Source: an uncultured Eubacteriales bacterium (GTDB lineage Bacteria > Bacillota > Clostridia > Christensenellales > Aristaeellaceae). From it: a stretch of DNA of 17,993 nucleotides. A program made the position numbers and the translations under genes. Positions 6,986-14,370 of this stretch are shown here, piece by piece (position 1 is the first letter of the stretch; each line of letters begins with the position of its first letter). The stretch is taken from contig UQEF01000060.1 in assembly GCA_900540045.1 (NCBI GenBank), forward strand, positions 1 to 17,993, written 5' to 3'. The notes beneath the pieces were generated by a model that was not told the origin of the DNA, ran no database searches, and saw nothing but the letters and a program-made list of their open reading frames with translations.

Positions 6986-9900
6986 TTAGACAATTCCACG
7001 GAAGCAGAAAGTGAAGAAACGCCGGCGGGATATATCGATGAGGTATTCCTCATGGGTGCGCGCGCCCCAGCTGTCATCCCCGCCAACCCCCATCTGCTGC
7101 ATGGCGCAGCGCACCACCGTGTAGTGAACCGGCGGAAGCTCGTAAGCGTGTGCAGCGTTTTCCAACTCATGCGGAGTATAGGGCAGCGCAGAAAAGGTCA
7201 TATCCCCGTCCGCCTGGAAGCGCAAGCCCCGGCCGCGATCGTCCATGACTTCCGCCCAGCGCACGCCGGTGCGCGCGCCGCACTCCTGCGGTACGAGATA
7301 ACGGGCCAGATTGTCCTGCGCCGTTGTTTCAAAAATTCCCAGCCGTGCCCCCCGACAACGGTCGCTGTAGTTTTCTTCCGGACCAAGACCATAGTAGCGC
7401 ATCCGATGATAATCCGCGTTCAGCTTCATCATTACGCCGAATTCCGGCATGTCTCCCAGGCCGGATACGGGGTCGTAGCTCAGGGCAATGCGCACGGTTC
7501 CACAGGGGTATACCGTATAGCGCAAGGAGCACTGCGCGGCGGGGACTGTAGCCAGCGCGTAAGTATAGTCGATGGACACAGAACCATCCCCGTTTTCCCT
7601 GGGCACGGGATGCGCATTTTTCCTGGCCAGCTGGGGCATGCCCTTGACAGAGGCGTACAGCGAGGCGATTTTCCATTGCGCGTACCGTTGGGGCATGCCG
7701 TTGCCGCGGTCGTTATCGGTGGGAGCACGCCAGAAGTTGGGACATGGAATGGATTTGAGCATCTCCTTACCGCCATACACATAGGAGACCAGCCCTCCGG
7801 AGAGGTCGCTGAACAAAACGCGGAAACCGTTGCCTTCCACCCCGGTGTTGAAATCGCCGCGGATGACGCGGAGCGGCCGGCAAACCGGAGTTGCCGCGCT
7901 TCCCTTCACCTTGTAAATCCCCTGAGCAAAGGCAACCTCGTGTCCGCTGGAAGCCCAGGGCGTATCCTCCTTGAGACGGAAGGACAGGGTGACGGCATAT
8001 TCTCCGGGTTCTGTCTGTTTTTTGAAGGGCAGATGGCAGCTTTGACTCTTCATCGGGGGGACGTTGATGTGCAGCGCTGCCGTGTCGATCACAACGCCGT
8101 CCCGCGCAAGCGTCGCCACACAGGCAAAGGCCGAGGTCGGGGTGAAGAGACTTCGGTTGGTGATGACGGCCCGTGTTGCGCTCACGCGGGCTACGATGCT
8201 TTGATAGTTGTACTTGATCTCCTGCATCTTGGGGCTTTCGGTTCCGTCCCCGTAAACGATGCCGTTGCCCGAAAAGTTGTAATCGCACGGGCGGTCGTCA
8301 AAGTCGCCTCCATAGCCATAGGCCGCCTGACCGTAGCGGTCCTTGTGGAGAAGGCTTTGATCGATGAAATCCCACACAAATCCGCCCTGATAAAGGGGCT
8401 CCTCGTAGGCATATTCGGTGTATTTGTGCATGGCGCCGTTGGAATTGCCCATTGCATGCGAATATTCGCACAGAATAAACGGCCGGTCGCGGTGTTTGGC
8501 CAGATAGGCGCGGATTTCCGAAACGGGCGCATACATCCGGCTGACCATATCGCTGGTTTCAGGATAGCGGGGGTCATTGAAAATGCCCTCGTAATGCACG
8601 AGGCGGGTGGGATCGAGCGCACGCAGATGGCGGCTCAGCTCGTAGATGACCCTGCCGCCGAAGGCCTCGTTTCCACAGCTCCAGAACAGCACGCAGGGAT
8701 GGTTCTTGTCTCGCTCATAGAGGGAATCCACGCGGTCCGTCAGCCGGGGCAGGTATTCCATGCGGTCCCCCGGAAGGGCGTAGGACACGGGATGCATGCC
8801 CCTGGTGATCGTTTCCCACACGCCATGCGTTTCCAGGTTGGTTTCGTCCATCACGTACAGGCCCAGTTCATCGCACAGGGCGTAGAGGGCGCGCTGGTTG
8901 GGATAGTGGCTGGTACGGACGGCGTTGATGTTATTGCGCTTCATGGTGAGCAGGTCGCGGCGGATGGTATCCCGCCGTACGGCACGGCCTGTTTCGGCAC
9001 AGAAATCGTGCCGGTTCACTCCCTTTAAGACGATGCGTTGGCCATTGAGGCACATCACGCCGTTTTTCATTTCAAAACGGCGAAAGCCCACGCGCTCACG
9101 GACCACCTCTACCACGCTGCCGTCCGCCTCGCATACGGTCATGAGAAGGTCGTACAGCCGGGGAGATTCGCTGCTCCAAAGCTGCGGCTGGTGGACGGCA
9201 AGCTCGAAGTGTTGCGTTTCGCCACCGCCCTTCGCCGTCGCGAGTACGGTTTTCCCATCCATCAGCGCCGCGTGCAGGGTTGCGCCTTCCGCTCCCTGAC
9301 CCAGCAGGAGCGACGTATCCAGCACCAGGGTTGCGTCGGTATACGCATCGTCCAGCAGCGTTTGAATCCGGATGTCCCACACATGCGCCTTGGGAATGCA
9401 AACCAGGGAAACGCTGCGGAACAGGCCGGAGAAACGGAAAAAATCCTGATCCTCCAGCCAGCTGCCGATGTTCCAGCGATACACACGGCAGGCCAGTTTG
9501 TTTTCGCCCTCAGCCAAATAGGGTGTCAGTTCAAACTCGGCGGGAGAGAAGGAATCCGCCGCAAAGCCCACATAATGGCCATTCAGCCATACGGCCACGC
9601 AGCTTTCCGCCCCCTCAAAGCGCACCAGCACACGCTGGCCGCGCATGGCTTCGGGCAGGAAAAAATACCGGACGTAGCAGGCCACCGGGTTATGCTCCTG
9701 CGGCACGTCGCCGAGGGGCACGTCCTCTACGCCATCCCAGGGGTACTGCACGTTGACATACTGGGGCGCGCCGTAGCCCTCCAACTGAATGTGCGCGGGC
9801 ACGGGAATATCCGCCCACGGATGGCAGTCATAGTCGCTGCCTTCAAAGCCGGGAATGATCTGATTCTCGTTGCGGGCGCAAAAGAACTTCCACAGACCGT

Positions 9901-10036
9901 CCAGCGGACAATACAGGCTGCTCTCTCCACGCAGCAGCTCTTCCATCCGGGCGTAGACGATATGGTCGGAGTGCGCGGCAAGCCGGTTTTCCGCAAAGTA
10001 GGCAGGGTCCTTCAAACGACGGTACTCAAAGCTCAT
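6986..10036 (-). CDS. lacZ: Beta-galactosidase, glycoside hydrolase family 2 (LacZ type)
   Basis: The 1016-residue protein is close in length to E. coli LacZ and full-domain: a sugar-binding jelly roll with FLPEAMRGQRVLVRFEGAES and VWLNGHYVGFAADSFSPAEF, immunoglobulin-like domains, the TIM barrel, and the C-terminal beta-galactosidase small chain ending in QQMGVGGDDSWGARTHEEY. The acid/base glutamate is E457 in SCGNEAFGG and the nucleophile is E524 in ILCEYSHAMGNSNG. No signal peptide is present, so it acts in the cytoplasm on imported galactosides. ATG 10036 begins the conserved MSFEYRRLKDPAYF. The frame stays open upstream but that part looks non-coding. The nearest strong ribosome binding site is 25 bases upstream, with a small hairpin in between. 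It lies downstream of the kinase gene but has its own promoter. Confidence 0.95.
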   Translation of the reverse strand: MSFEYRRLKDPAYFAENRLAAHSDHIVYARMEELLRGESSLYCPLDGLWKFFCARNENQIIPGFEGSDYDCHPWADIPVPAHIQLEGYGAPQYVNVQYPWDGVEDVPLGDVPQEHNPVACYVRYFFLPEAMRGQRVLVRFEGAESCVAVWLNGHYVGFAADSFSPAEFELTPYLAEGENKLACRVYRWNIGSWLEDQDFFRFSGLFRSVSLVCIPKAHVWDIRIQTLLDDAYTDATLVLDTSLLLGQGAEGATLHAALMDGKTVLATAKGGGETQHFELAVHQPQLWSSESPRLYDLLMTVCEADGSVVEVVRERVGFRRFEMKNGVMCLNGQRIVLKGVNRHDFCAETGRAVRRDTIRRDLLTMKRNNINAVRTSHYPNQRALYALCDELGLYVMDETNLETHGVWETITRGMHPVSYALPGDRMEYLPRLTDRVDSLYERDKNHPCVLFWSCGNEAFGGRVIYELSRHLRALDPTRLVHYEGIFNDPRYPETSDMVSRMYAPVSEIRAYLAKHRDRPFILCEYSHAMGNSNGAMHKYTEYAYEEPLYQGGFVWDFIDQSLLHKDRYGQAAYGYGGDFDDRPCDYNFSGNGIVYGDGTESPKMQEIKYNYQSIVARVSATRAVITNRSLFTPTSAFACVATLARDGVVIDTAALHINVPPMKSQSCHLPFKKQTEPGEYAVTLSFRLKEDTPWASSGHEVAFAQGIYKVKGSAATPVCRPLRVIRGDFNTGVEGNGFRVLFSDLSGGLVSYVYGGKEMLKSIPCPNFWRAPTDNDRGNGMPQRYAQWKIASLYASVKGMPQLARKNAHPVPRENGDGSVSIDYTYALATVPAAQCSLRYTVYPCGTVRIALSYDPVSGLGDMPEFGVMMKLNADYHRMRYYGLGPEENYSDRCRGARLGIFETTAQDNLARYLVPQECGARTGVRWAEVMDDRGRGLRFQADGDMTFSALPYTPHELENAAHAYELPPVHYTVVRCAMQQMGVGGDDSWGARTHEEYLIDISRRRFFTFCFRGIV

Positions 10037-10253
10037 GGCATTTCCCGCGCGATGGGCGCGGCCTCCCTTCTGGTAATGGATGACCTTTGTTTCTCTGGGA
10101 AGCGAAAAAAGCCGTCTGAAAACCAGCCAGCTTTTTGAAAAGAAATGACAGCTGCCTGCCGAGGCGCGCCGTGATTGGCGCCGCTGTGGATGAAACATGA
10201 CCAGCCGGTTGGGCTGGCGAGCCCGGATTCCTCCGTAGCAGAGATGCCGTATG
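10037..10253 (-). promoter_or_regulatory. Long structured 5' leader of lacZ with possible attenuator
   Basis: The leader is about 215 bases. On the minus strand a hairpin at 10136-10106 (AAAAAGC with GCTTTTT arms, inner CTG/CAG pairs, GTTTT loop) ends in six U and resembles a weak intrinsic terminator. Further upstream, CCAGCC (10217-10212) can pair either with GGCTGG at 10206-10201 or with the identical GGCTGG at 10128-10123 inside the terminator's 5' arm. These pairings exclude one another. Nearer the gene, AAGGGAGG (10069-10062) is followed directly by a CCGCGC/GCGCGG hairpin and then eight bases to the ATG. No known riboswitch or RAT consensus was recognised. Confidence 0.45.
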
Positions 10254-10259
10254 AGCATT

Positions 10260-10288
10260 ATTGTGCCAGATGTGGAGGGGCTTGTCAA
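10260..10288 (-). promoter_or_regulatory. Promoter of lacZ
   Basis: On the minus strand TTGACA (10288-10283) is separated by 17 bases from CACAAT (10265-10260), a good sigma-A-type match. It lies between the kinase stop and lacZ, so lacZ can be expressed separately from the transport operon. A GACAAGCGTTTTCC stretch just upstream keeps only the core of a catabolite-responsive element. Confidence 0.75.
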
Positions 10289-10330
10289 GGAAAACGCTTG
10301 TCCGGGAGATGTACAGACAGGAATTGGGGT

Positions 10331-11236
10331 TTATGTCCTCCATGCCGCCCGGGCGAGCATGCACGCTCCCCGCACAGCATCGCCAGGCCCCAGCACCACC
10401 TTAAGTCCGGGATAGTCAAGCGCCAACCGATCTATCAGACGGCTGCGAAGCCAGGCATTGTGTTCCATCACCCCGCCCGCCAGGGCCGCACAGGGAGGAG
10501 AAAGCGGCATCTGCCGCATGACCGATCCCAACAGCTGCACCAGCTCGTTGATGGCCGCGCGGGCTATATCCGCCGCAAGCGGGTCATCCTGCGCACGATC
10601 GAGCACCAGACCCGCCGCGGTCGCGATCACCGCCTTTTCAAAATGGTGGTGCAGCAGCGCCACGAAATCCTCCGGGCAGGAAAGCGAAAAATGCTTCACC
10701 AAATCCGGCAGCAGCGACGTTTCCAGATCGCGCCCCTCGCGGGAACGCATGGCACGCCGGATGGCCTGCCACGCGATCCACAGCGCGCTTCCTTCGTCGC
10801 CCAGCATGTAGCCCAGCCCCCCGGCGCGCGCGGTATGGCCCTCCCCATCGCGCGCCAGCGCCAGCGAACCCGTTCCCGCGATCAGGCAGTAGCCTTCCGT
10901 GGCTTCCAGCGCGCCTACCAGCAGCGTTTCGCCGTCGTTGCACAGGTACATGCTGCACTGGGGAAGCAGCCGGCGGAAAAAGGCGGAAAAGGCTTCCTTT
11001 TCGGCCGGACGGCTCAGCCCTGCTGAGCCCAGGCAGCCGGCTTTCAGCCTTTCCAGGGAAACGCCGGAGGAGCGGAGAAGCTGCTCGATGTTTCGCATGG
11101 CCTCGTCACGGCCCACGCTGTACATGTTGGTGGAACCGCCGGTAAACCGGCCGATTTCCCGTCCGTCCTCCAAATGAAACAGGCACAGCCGTGAGCGCGT
11201 GCCGCCGCCGTCGATTCCAAAGCCGATCTCACACAT
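10331..11236 (-). CDS. N-acetylhexosamine kinase, BadF/BadG/BcrA ATPase family (NagK/MurK-like)
   Basis: The protein has 301 residues. ASKHA-fold ATP sites are clear: phosphate-1 GFGIDGGGTRSR near 5-16, CNDGE with the likely catalytic Asp at 101, AGTGS near 120-124, LGYMLGDEGSALWI near 141-154, AGGV near 253-256, and GDAVRGA near 285-291. This pattern is that of the eukaryotic-type GlcNAc kinase branch, which also contains clostridial MurK, able to phosphorylate MurNAc and GlcNAc. It would make the 6-phosphate in the cytoplasm, feeding MurQ or nagA/nagB elsewhere. I prefer ATG 11236, 11 bases from GGAG. A GTG at 11245 overlapping the epimerase TGA is only two bases from that site. It is the last gene of the importer-epimerase operon. 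Substrate choice among GlcNAc, ManNAc, MurNAc and glucosamine cannot be read from sequence. Confidence 0.85.
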   Translation of the reverse strand: MCEIGFGIDGGGTRSRLCLFHLEDGREIGRFTGGSTNMYSVGRDEAMRNIEQLLRSSGVSLERLKAGCLGSAGLSRPAEKEAFSAFFRRLLPQCSMYLCNDGETLLVGALEATEGYCLIAGTGSLALARDGEGHTARAGGLGYMLGDEGSALWIAWQAIRRAMRSREGRDLETSLLPDLVKHFSLSCPEDFVALLHHHFEKAVIATAAGLVLDRAQDDPLAADIARAAINELVQLLGSVMRQMPLSPPCAALAGGVMEHNAWLRSRLIDRLALDYPGLKVVLGPGDAVRGACMLARAAWRT

Positions 11237-11241
11237 GGATG

Positions 11242-12423
11242 TCACTGCTCCGCCATTTCATTGAGCCACCGCTCGCAGACCATCAGCATGCGGGGCAGAT
11301 GGAAAAAGCCCTTCCACTTGCCGCCCTTGAGGCCAAAGACCGGACGGCCCTCACGGTCCAGGTAGCCGTACCACTCGCCGTATTCGTGATCGGAAAAATG
11401 CTCGAAGGAATAGTTGTGCAGGCGCTTGAACCAGTCCAGATGCTCCTGCCGTCCGGTCAGCTTGTGCGCCAGCAAAAAGGCGTTGATGGCCTCGGCATGT
11501 ACCCACCACAGCTTCATCTGGGATTCCAGTTTGTCCGTGGGATAGCCCATGTAGTCCTGATAGTAGAACAGCCCGCCATATTCCTTGTCCCAGCCGCGTT
11601 CTACGACCCAGAGCATAATCTCCGCCACATCATCCACCATGTCGCGACGGCCCATGTCGTTTGCCACGTCCATGATAAACCACAGGTTTTCCAGCGCGTG
11701 CCCGGGATTGAGCAGACGGCCCTCCATCACGTCAAACAGGTGCCCGCCGTCCGGCAGCACACGTTCAAACACGCACTTGCGCTCACGGTCCACATGGCGG
11801 CGGAAGAACAGGTCCAGATTCTCCTCCACGATGGGGTTAAGCTCGGCGTCGGGGACAAAGCCGCGCAGCTCACGCGCCATCATCATCTGGATCATGGGCA
11901 TCGCCATCGCGCACAGGTTGCGCGCCCCCGCTACGGCCTTGGTCCATATTCCCTTGGGATGATCCTTGCGCTGCTGGATGCGGCGGTAAATCTCAAGCGC
12001 CTCGGTATGCGCCTGTTCGTCGCCTGTGACGCGCGAATACTCGGCCAGCGCCGTGCACATAAAGCAGTCGGAAAAGATGTTATAGGGATGGATCAGCGCA
12101 TTGCCTTTCCGGTCCATGGCAAAGTAGAAGTCGCCGTTTTCGGCCCGGCCATGCGCGCGCATGAACGCAACGCCCAGGCTGGCGGCGTCCACCCATTCCG
12201 GCCGGGTACCGTATACGGAGCACAGCTTGGAAAACATCCAGATTTCACGGCCCTGCATCCAGGCGTATTTGTCGGTATCAAACACCGTGCCGTCGCGCTC
12301 CAGCAGCGTCAGGTAGCCGCCGTATTCGCGGTCCAGCGAATGACCGAGCCAGAAGGGCACCACATAGTCAAACAGCTCTTTCAGGTAGATTTCATGATAG
12401 GCCTTGATCTCCGCGGTTTCCAT
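11242..12423 (-). CDS. N-acylglucosamine 2-epimerase (AGE/RnBP family)
   Basis: The protein has 393 residues and an (alpha/alpha)6-barrel. Signature blocks are WMQGREIWMFSKL near 55-67, NIFSDCF near 115-121, LLNPGHALENLWF near 237-249, MKLWWVHAEA near 303-312, and the C-terminal GEWYGYLDREG with GFFHLPRML. H242, E245, E311 and H375 correspond to residues known to be catalytic or substrate-binding in the family. These motifs resemble GlcNAc 2-epimerase (renin-binding protein type) and not cellobiose 2-epimerase. The reaction is interconversion of ManNAc and GlcNAc in the cytoplasm. AGGAGG lies ten bases before ATG 12423. It sits between the ABC permeases and the kinase, which suggests epimerisation then phosphorylation of an imported N-acetylhexosamine. 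The AGE family also holds isomerases of other sugars, so the exact substrate stays open. Confidence 0.88.
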   Translation of the reverse strand: METAEIKAYHEIYLKELFDYVVPFWLGHSLDREYGGYLTLLERDGTVFDTDKYAWMQGREIWMFSKLCSVYGTRPEWVDAASLGVAFMRAHGRAENGDFYFAMDRKGNALIHPYNIFSDCFMCTALAEYSRVTGDEQAHTEALEIYRRIQQRKDHPKGIWTKAVAGARNLCAMAMPMIQMMMARELRGFVPDAELNPIVEENLDLFFRRHVDRERKCVFERVLPDGGHLFDVMEGRLLNPGHALENLWFIMDVANDMGRRDMVDDVAEIMLWVVERGWDKEYGGLFYYQDYMGYPTDKLESQMKLWWVHAEAINAFLLAHKLTGRQEHLDWFKRLHNYSFEHFSDHEYGEWYGYLDREGRPVFGLKGGKWKGFFHLPRMLMVCERWLNEMAEQ

Positions 12424-12457
12424 TTGAAAAACGCCTCCTGTATAGACGTATAGACGG

Positions 12458-12488
12458 GCCCGGCGCAGGACGGTGCCTGACGCCGGGC
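12458..12488 (-). other. Intercistronic hairpin between permease and epimerase genes
   Basis: GCCCGGCG (12458-12465) pairs with CGCCGGGC (12481-12488), and CAGG pairs with CCTG across one bulged base, closing a six-base loop. No U-run follows on the minus strand. It therefore looks like an RNA-stability or processing element inside the operon, not a terminator. Confidence 0.5.
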
Positions 12489-12512
12489 GCCGGTTGGCTG
12501 ATTTCAGCCGCT

Positions 12513-13367
12513 TTATTTGATGGCACCGGCCGTCATGCCCTTGATGAAATACTTGGACATGAACAGGTACAACAGCAGCATGGGTACGATAGCGATGGAC
12601 AGGCCCGTAAAGAGCAGGTCCCACTTGGTCGAGTGCTGGCCAATGAAGCTGGACAGGCCCACGGGCAGGGTCTTGAACTTGTCGGACTGGATAAAGACCA
12701 GCGGGAAAAAGAAGTCGTTCCAGATCGGTACGGCATTATAAATGGTCACCAGCGCGATGGAGGGCGCCGTGATGGGCATGACGATCTGGCTGTAGATGCG
12801 CAGATCGCTGCACCCGTCGATACGCGCGGCCTGCTCGAGTTCCCCCGGAATGGTCCGCATGAAGCCGGAAAGGATGAACACGGTGGAGGGCAGGCCCATG
12901 GCGATGAACACCAGAATCACCGAAAGCGGGTTGTCCATCAGGCCCAGGTTTTTCACAATCTGAAACAGCGGGATGACGGCCGCTTTCAGCGGCAGCATGA
13001 TACCGCTCAAGAACAGCATGTACAGCAGCGTGTTTCCCCGGAATTTATAGCGGGCGATACCATAGGCGGCCATGGAGCCGAACAGCACCACAAAGACCAT
13101 CGCACCGCCGGTAAAGAGCAGGCTGTTGAGAAAATAACGGCCAAAGCCCTTGTCAACCCAGATGGTGACGTAGTTCTCAAAGGAGAAGGATTCAGGCAGG
13201 GAAAAGGGACTTAGCATGATATCCCGGGTGGATTTGAAGGAGGACATCACCATGTTGAACAGAGGGTAGATAATCAGGAGCACATAGGTCAGCATCACCA
13301 GCTGAAGCAGGATGATAAACACCTTTTTCCCTGGGCTTGCATTGCGGTAGCGCATGCCGGTGTTCAC
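12513..13367 (-). CDS. Sugar ABC transporter permease, MalG-type (CUT1)
   Basis: The 284-residue membrane protein has about six transmembrane helices and a GSMAAYGIARYKFRG segment typical of the MalG branch. The EAA loop EQAARIDGCSDLRIYSQIVMP near 178-198 docks on the ATPase. I chose GTG 13367 because AAGGAGG lies seven bases upstream and the GTGA overlaps the stop of the preceding permease, a translational-coupling arrangement. ATG 13355 is 19 bases from that site. It forms a heterodimer with the permease at 13364-14281. Confidence 0.92.
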   Translation of the reverse strand: MNTGMRYRNASPGKKVFIILLQLVMLTYVLLIIYPLFNMVMSSFKSTRDIMLSPFSLPESFSFENYVTIWVDKGFGRYFLNSLLFTGGAMVFVVLFGSMAAYGIARYKFRGNTLLYMLFLSGIMLPLKAAVIPLFQIVKNLGLMDNPLSVILVFIAMGLPSTVFILSGFMRTIPGELEQAARIDGCSDLRIYSQIVMPITAPSIALVTIYNAVPIWNDFFFPLVFIQSDKFKTLPVGLSSFIGQHSTKWDLLFTGLSIAIVPMLLLYLFMSKYFIKGMTAGAIK

Positions 13368-14281
13368 AGTTCCACCTCCTTGGACTTGGTAAAGAGGATG
13401 GAGCACAGCGAAATGCCGAAGGTCATCAGGTAGATGACCACGGCGATGGCGGAGCCGATGCCGATTTCCGGCGCGCCGGAATCCACCGATCCAAAGGCCG
13501 TGCGGTAAAACAGCGTTCCGATGGTGTCGGTGGCGTAGTTGGGCGGTCCATCCAGTCCGGCCATGGTATAGACCTGCTCAAATACGTTCAGGCTGCCAAT
13601 AATCGTCAGTACCGAAATGATCGTGATGGAAGGAACGATCAGCGGCAGAACAATTTTATAAAACATCTGCCATTCGTTTACGCCATCCAGATAGGCCGCT
13701 TCGGTACACTCGGCAGGCACGTTGTCGATGGCGCTCATAAACACCAGCGTGGGAAAACCGACCCAGCGCCAGATGTTGACTGCAATGATCGTATACGTCG
13801 CAATGGACCCGTCTCCCAGCCAGGCGCGGGTCAGGTCCTGACGGCCCATAAGGGACAGCAGGCTGTTGACCATTCCCTTGGGCTTGAGGTACAGTCCCCA
13901 GAGAAAGCCCACCGCAATGATGGAAAACAGTACGGGAATAAAGAAGATGCGGCGGTATGCGCCGTGCCCGGCGATGCCGCGGCTGAGCACATAGCCAAAA
14001 AGAATGCCCAGGGTGTTTTGCACCAGCATGGTGACAACAAACCATTTCACGTTGTTACCCAGAGCATTTGTAAAGCGTTCCTGATAGGGATAGCCGCTAA
14101 ACAGCTTCTGAAAGTTTTCCAGCCCGATAAACTCGCCCCGGATGAGCTGGTTCCAGCTGAAAAAACTGTTGAACAGCGACATGAACAGGGGCAGCAGAAT
14201 AAAAATAAAAACGATGGCAGCGCCGGGCAAAACGAAGAAGGTGATCCAGGCGGCCTTCTTCCAGTTTCGGGCCTTGGTCAT
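13364..14281 (-). CDS. Sugar ABC transporter permease, MalF-type (CUT1)
   Basis: The 305-residue protein has six predicted transmembrane helices, the first at about 12-35 after a basic N-terminus. The EAA motif EAAYLDGVNEWQMFYKIVLP is near 194-213. AGGAGG lies seven bases before ATG 14281. The stop overlaps the GTG start of the next permease by four bases. Together with the binding protein and the second permease it forms a CUT1 importer for a sugar or oligosaccharide. No ATPase gene is in the window; a shared MsmK/UgpC-type ATPase encoded elsewhere is usual for such operons. Confidence 0.93.
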   Translation of the reverse strand: MTKARNWKKAAWITFFVLPGAAIVFIFILLPLFMSLFNSFFSWNQLIRGEFIGLENFQKLFSGYPYQERFTNALGNNVKWFVVTMLVQNTLGILFGYVLSRGIAGHGAYRRIFFIPVLFSIIAVGFLWGLYLKPKGMVNSLLSLMGRQDLTRAWLGDGSIATYTIIAVNIWRWVGFPTLVFMSAIDNVPAECTEAAYLDGVNEWQMFYKIVLPLIVPSITIISVLTIIGSLNVFEQVYTMAGLDGPPNYATDTIGTLFYRTAFGSVDSGAPEIGIGSAIAVVIYLMTFGISLCSILFTKSKEVEL

Positions 14282-14325
14282 GGCGATACCTCCTGGCGGC
14301 GGGTATTAGTGATAGAAAAGGTGAA

Positions 14326-14355
14326 CGGGAGAAGCCGCACGGACGGCTTCTCCCG
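14326..14355 (-). other. Intercistronic hairpin after the binding-protein gene
   Basis: CGGGAGAAGCCG (14326-14337) and its exact complement (14344-14355) form a 12-bp stem with a six-base loop, 15 bases past the binding-protein stop. On the minus strand TTCACCTTTTC follows, a poor U-run. Such hairpins often protect the binding-protein mRNA or partly terminate, giving more binding protein than permease. Confidence 0.6.
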
Positions 14356-14370
14356 CTGCATGGCAAAAAG

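Noticed and set aside
6896..9028. 710-codon open frame on the plus strand opposite lacZ
   Set aside because: It is antisense to a fully conserved beta-galactosidase, has no family motifs and has the repetitive composition typical of shadow frames.
10037..10288. N-terminal extension of lacZ by about 84 residues
   Set aside because: The frame is open by chance, but the translated part has no GH2 similarity and covers the promoter's leader and hairpins. Conserved sequence starts at MSFEYRRL.
10289..10302. Catabolite-responsive element upstream of the lacZ promoter
   Set aside because: GACAAGCGTTTTCC keeps the AAGCGTTTTC core, but three conserved outer positions differ, so it is mentioned only as a weak possibility.
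11242..12423. Cellobiose 2-epimerase acting on lactose with lacZ
   Set aside because: The NPGHALE, MKLWWVHAEA and GFFHLPR motifs match the GlcNAc 2-epimerase/renin-binding branch, not the cellobiose epimerase branch.
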